64,000 nt of DNA. Source: MED-G105 sp965263305 (GTDB lineage: Bacteria; Pseudomonadota; Alphaproteobacteria; Caulobacterales; Parvularculaceae). The translations under genes were made by a program, and so were the position numbers. Under the pieces are notes generated by a model, which made no database searches, had not been told where the DNA came from, and saw only the letters and a list, made by a program, of their open reading frames with translations. This document shows, piece after piece, positions 62,013 to 64,000 of the stretch. How positions within the stretch are numbered: the stretch's first letter is position 1; each line of letters starts with the position of its first letter. The DNA is taken from the NCBI GenBank assembly GCA_965263305.1, contig OZ253666.1:744001-808000 (forward strand). The letters are read 5' to 3'.

Positions 62013-62845
62013 TTGCCCGTTTTCTTGACGCTCAGCGAACCCATAGGCCTCGTTTTGGCTTTGACGATGATCATTCAACCAGGACATTGATGGCGGCGTT
62101 CTTCTTTTGTATCGCCTTGACGATTGTGTTGCTCCCCGCCTTGGCGTTTGAAACGCGGACGCTGGACGGCGCGAATGTTTGGATCAAACCCCAAAAATTT
62201 GGCGTTTCGCTGGGGCTCCACTTTTTCACCATCGCTCTATTGGCGCAGCAATTGCCAAGGGTGAATCGCACTGGTCCGATCTTCACATTACCCGCATACG
62301 GAGCAGTGGCGGCGCTGATGTTCGAGACGGTGTACGTCTGTGTACAGGCCGCCCGCGCGCGTCGATCACACTATAATTTCGAAACGGCGCTCGAAGTCCA
62401 AATGTACCAGTTCATGGGTCTTGCCGCCCTCCTACTCATCCTTGTTTCCCTGGCCCTCGCGTTTCAAGTCTTACGCCATGGGCGCCGCGACATGCCTGGC
62501 CTGCGATGGGGGACCGTCATCGGCATGAGCCTTGGGTTTTTCGCGACCCTTGGTTATGCGGGATACATGTCAGTGAGCGCATGGCGATTGGTTGGCGAGC
62601 CCGTCACGGGGGCGACCGTCCCCCTTTTTGGTTGGTCGCGAGAAGTGGGTGACATGCGCCCGGCCCATTTTGTTGGGCTCCATATGATGCAGACATTGCC
62701 GCTCCTTGGCTTTGCCCTCGATCGCCTCAATGTTTCGGGCCGGGTCAGCGTTTTGGCTGTTGTGGTCGCGGCGCTCTTGCAACTCGCCCTAGCGTCGGCG
62801 TTGTTTTTCCAAGCCCTTGCTGGGAAGCCCTTCTGGCCAATCTAA
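62009..62845 (+). CDS. hypothetical multi-pass membrane protein
   Basis: A 278-residue protein with about seven membrane helices after a 25-residue hydrophilic start. It has conserved-looking stretches TRTLDGANVWIKPQKFGVSLGLHFFTIALLAQ and RPAHFVGLHMMQTLPLLGFALDRL with two histidines in helices, which could bind a cofactor. I do not recognise the family. Its ATG lies within the stop codon of the ABA4-like gene, so a shared function is likely. It is followed by a gap of 134 bases. Confidence 0.65.
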   Translation: MIARFLDAQRTHRPRFGFDDDHSTRTLMAAFFFCIALTIVLLPALAFETRTLDGANVWIKPQKFGVSLGLHFFTIALLAQQLPRVNRTGPIFTLPAYGAVAALMFETVYVCVQAARARRSHYNFETALEVQMYQFMGLAALLLILVSLALAFQVLRHGRRDMPGLRWGTVIGMSLGFFATLGYAGYMSVSAWRLVGEPVTGATVPLFGWSREVGDMRPAHFVGLHMMQTLPLLGFALDRLNVSGRVSVLAVVVAALLQLALASALFFQALAGKPFWPI

Positions 62846-62979
62846 GGTTGGAAAACCGCCGATAGGCATTTCGCTTGACCGGAAGATATCGCACGCGTCG
62901 CCGCTGCCGCTGTGCTTTGCGCTCATCGCCGCGATGGGCTAGCCTCGCGCTGGAAACTAGCAACGACGTGAAGAGCGGT

Positions 62980-63474
62980 ATGATCCAATCCAATGATCCG
63001 CGGCGGGAGGAATTGACCACCCTGGGCCTATTGGGGTTAGCGCCCTTTGCGTTGGGCGCGTTAGCGCTGTGGCTTTCGCCTTTGCTTCTGCCACAATTCA
63101 TTGCGACAAACGTTTTTAAGCTCTCCTTTACTTACGCTGGCGTCATTGCAGGGTACATGGCGGGCATGGGCGCTGGCGCCCTACTCCTGACGGGCAAGCC
63201 CACCGAGGAACGTTTCCTCCCAGGAATGATCGCAGCCCTCATGGCCTGCTTCACGATCCTGCCCTCTTTCTCCGTCGTGATTGACCTGGATTACTTCTGG
63301 CGCATCGGGCTTTTGATTCTTGTCTTCGTTTATCTCCTCATGCGGGATTTGCGGGCCGTGAAAGCGGGCGGCATGCCAATATGGTATGGAAATCTCCGCA
63401 TGCGATTAACGTTCTGGGCGTGCCTCTTGTTGGCCGTTATGGCGGTAAGGCTTTTGTTCTGGGGCTTCTATTGA
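62980..63474 (+). CDS. DUF3429 membrane protein
   Basis: A 164-residue protein with four to five membrane helices. The family features are LGLLGLAPFALGALALWL at the start and MPIWYGNLRMRLTFWACLLL near the end, where the xxWYxxLRxxLT pattern is the DUF3429 signature. No function is known. I use ATG 62980, as upstream sequence in the same frame is basic and unconserved. Its stop codon overlaps the likely start of the symporter gene. Confidence 0.75.
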   Translation: MIQSNDPRREELTTLGLLGLAPFALGALALWLSPLLLPQFIATNVFKLSFTYAGVIAGYMAGMGAGALLLTGKPTEERFLPGMIAALMACFTILPSFSVVIDLDYFWRIGLLILVFVYLLMRDLRAVKAGGMPIWYGNLRMRLTFWACLLLAVMAVRLLFWGFY

Positions 63475-64000
63475 TCCCGCTGGCGAGCCTGACGGCTCTC
63501 GCAACAAGCGCCGCTGAAATCGACGCCGTCCGCATCAGCATGGACGGGCCGGGGACCCTAGGGGTCGCGCTTGGCATATTCCTCATCATGTTTGGCGTGG
63601 CGCTCGGACTGCGTCTTGATGATTTTCGCGCCCTCACCCACCATCCAAGGCGTTTCTTGGTCGGCTTCGGCGCTCAGGTCATCGGGTTGCCGCTAGCGAC
63701 GTTTTTGTTAGTGCTCCTCCTAAAGCCTATCCCCTCCATTGCCCTTGGCATGATGGTGGTCGCAGCGTGCCCTGGCGGGTCAGTTTCTAACCTGTTCACC
63801 CATTTGTCTCGCGGCGACGTTGCTTATTCCGTCACCTTGACCGCAATTTCCAGCCTCGCCGCCGCCTTGTTGACCCCGACGCTTATCCTGTTCTGGACGA
63901 ACGCCTATGGGCCAACAGCCGCGCTGTTGAACGAGTTGCCGTTCGATGCCCGATCATTCGTCATACAAACCACGCTGCTGCTGGCGCTGCCCCTCGCCCT
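63471..64000 (+). CDS. bile acid:sodium symporter-family protein, truncated by window end
   Basis: The open reading frame runs past the window. Translated from 63471 it has at least five membrane helices and the BASS family features EIDAVRISMDGPGTLGVALGIFLIMFGVALGLRLDDF and VVAACPGGSVSNLFTHLSRGDVAYSVTLT. These proteins take up organic anions with Na+. The start is probably TTG 63471, overlapping the DUF3429 stop (TTGA), because the EIDAVR segment before the first ATG (63540) is conserved in the family. Confidence 0.85.
   Translation, partial: MIPLASLTALATSAAEIDAVRISMDGPGTLGVALGIFLIMFGVALGLRLDDFRALTHHPRRFLVGFGAQVIGLPLATFLLVLLLKPIPSIALGMMVVAACPGGSVSNLFTHLSRGDVAYSVTLTAISSLAAALLTPTLILFWTNAYGPTAALLNELPFDARSFVIQTTLLLALPLA

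Overview
The window is a gene-dense stretch of chromosome from a flagellated alphaproteobacterium, most like the Caulobacterales, Hyphomonadales or Parvularculales. The markers are popZ (polar organizing protein), fliX, flbY and cheL-type flagellar genes, a FliM followed by a DUF6468 protein and a MotE-like protein, an alphaproteobacterial single-Cys DksA, a consensus CtrA box and an alphaproteobacterial-type LexA box (GTTC-N7-GTTC). I see no prophage, insertion sequence, CRISPR array or rRNA. One tRNA gene (Cys) is present.

Layout. 0-2.7 kb: alpha/beta hydrolase, a small frameshifted gene, GST and trhO. 2.8-12 kb: the valS ... popZ - tolC - pcm block, here interrupted by a sulfotransferase and a lipoprotein prolyl oligopeptidase, then tRNA-Cys. 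12.3-20.5 kb: a saccharopine dehydrogenase-like reductase, accA, a secreted 568-aa protein coupled to a 42-aa membrane peptide, aroK-aroB and a CNNM/CBS (CorC) protein. 20.4-24 kb: dksA, then fliX divergent from flgI-cheL-flbY. 24-30.7 kb: epoxide hydrolase, YbjN-like protein, a membrane-anchored GH24 lysozyme, a methyltransferase-like protein, MATE pump and a domain-permuted Rieske protein. 30.7-37.5 kb: der-bamB-yfgM, panB, a secreted protein and apt. 38-41 kb: DEAD-box helicase and a GGDEF protein. 40.8-49 kb: the second flagellar block, fliL-fliM-DUF6468-motE-like-TPR protein on one strand and flgF-flgG-flgA-flgH on the other. 49-64 kb: membrane proteins, a membrane-bound AraC regulator, an MFS pump, a channel, a secreted HExxH protein, infC, two glycosyltransferases, an ABHD10-like hydrolase, a patatin-like protein, and a run of small membrane proteins ending in a truncated bile acid/Na+ symporter-family gene.

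How the genes work together. The two flagellar blocks supply switch (FliM), stator accessory (FliL, MotE-like), rod (FlgF, FlgG), P-ring (FlgI, FlgA), L-ring (FlgH) and assembly control (FliX). Both rod/ring operons have sigma-54 type -24/-12 promoters and a related element further upstream, as in the class III flagellar hierarchy of Caulobacter. Housekeeping genes cover translation (valS, infC, trhO, der), envelope assembly (bamB, yfgM, tolC), fatty acid, shikimate and pantothenate synthesis, and purine salvage.

The observations I would follow first are: the permuted Rieske oxygenase (catalytic iron domain before the Rieske domain), the C-terminally anchored lysozyme, the probable AUA start of infC, the small membrane peptide coupled to a secreted protein, the CtrA box ahead of the GGDEF gene, and an orphan LexA box.
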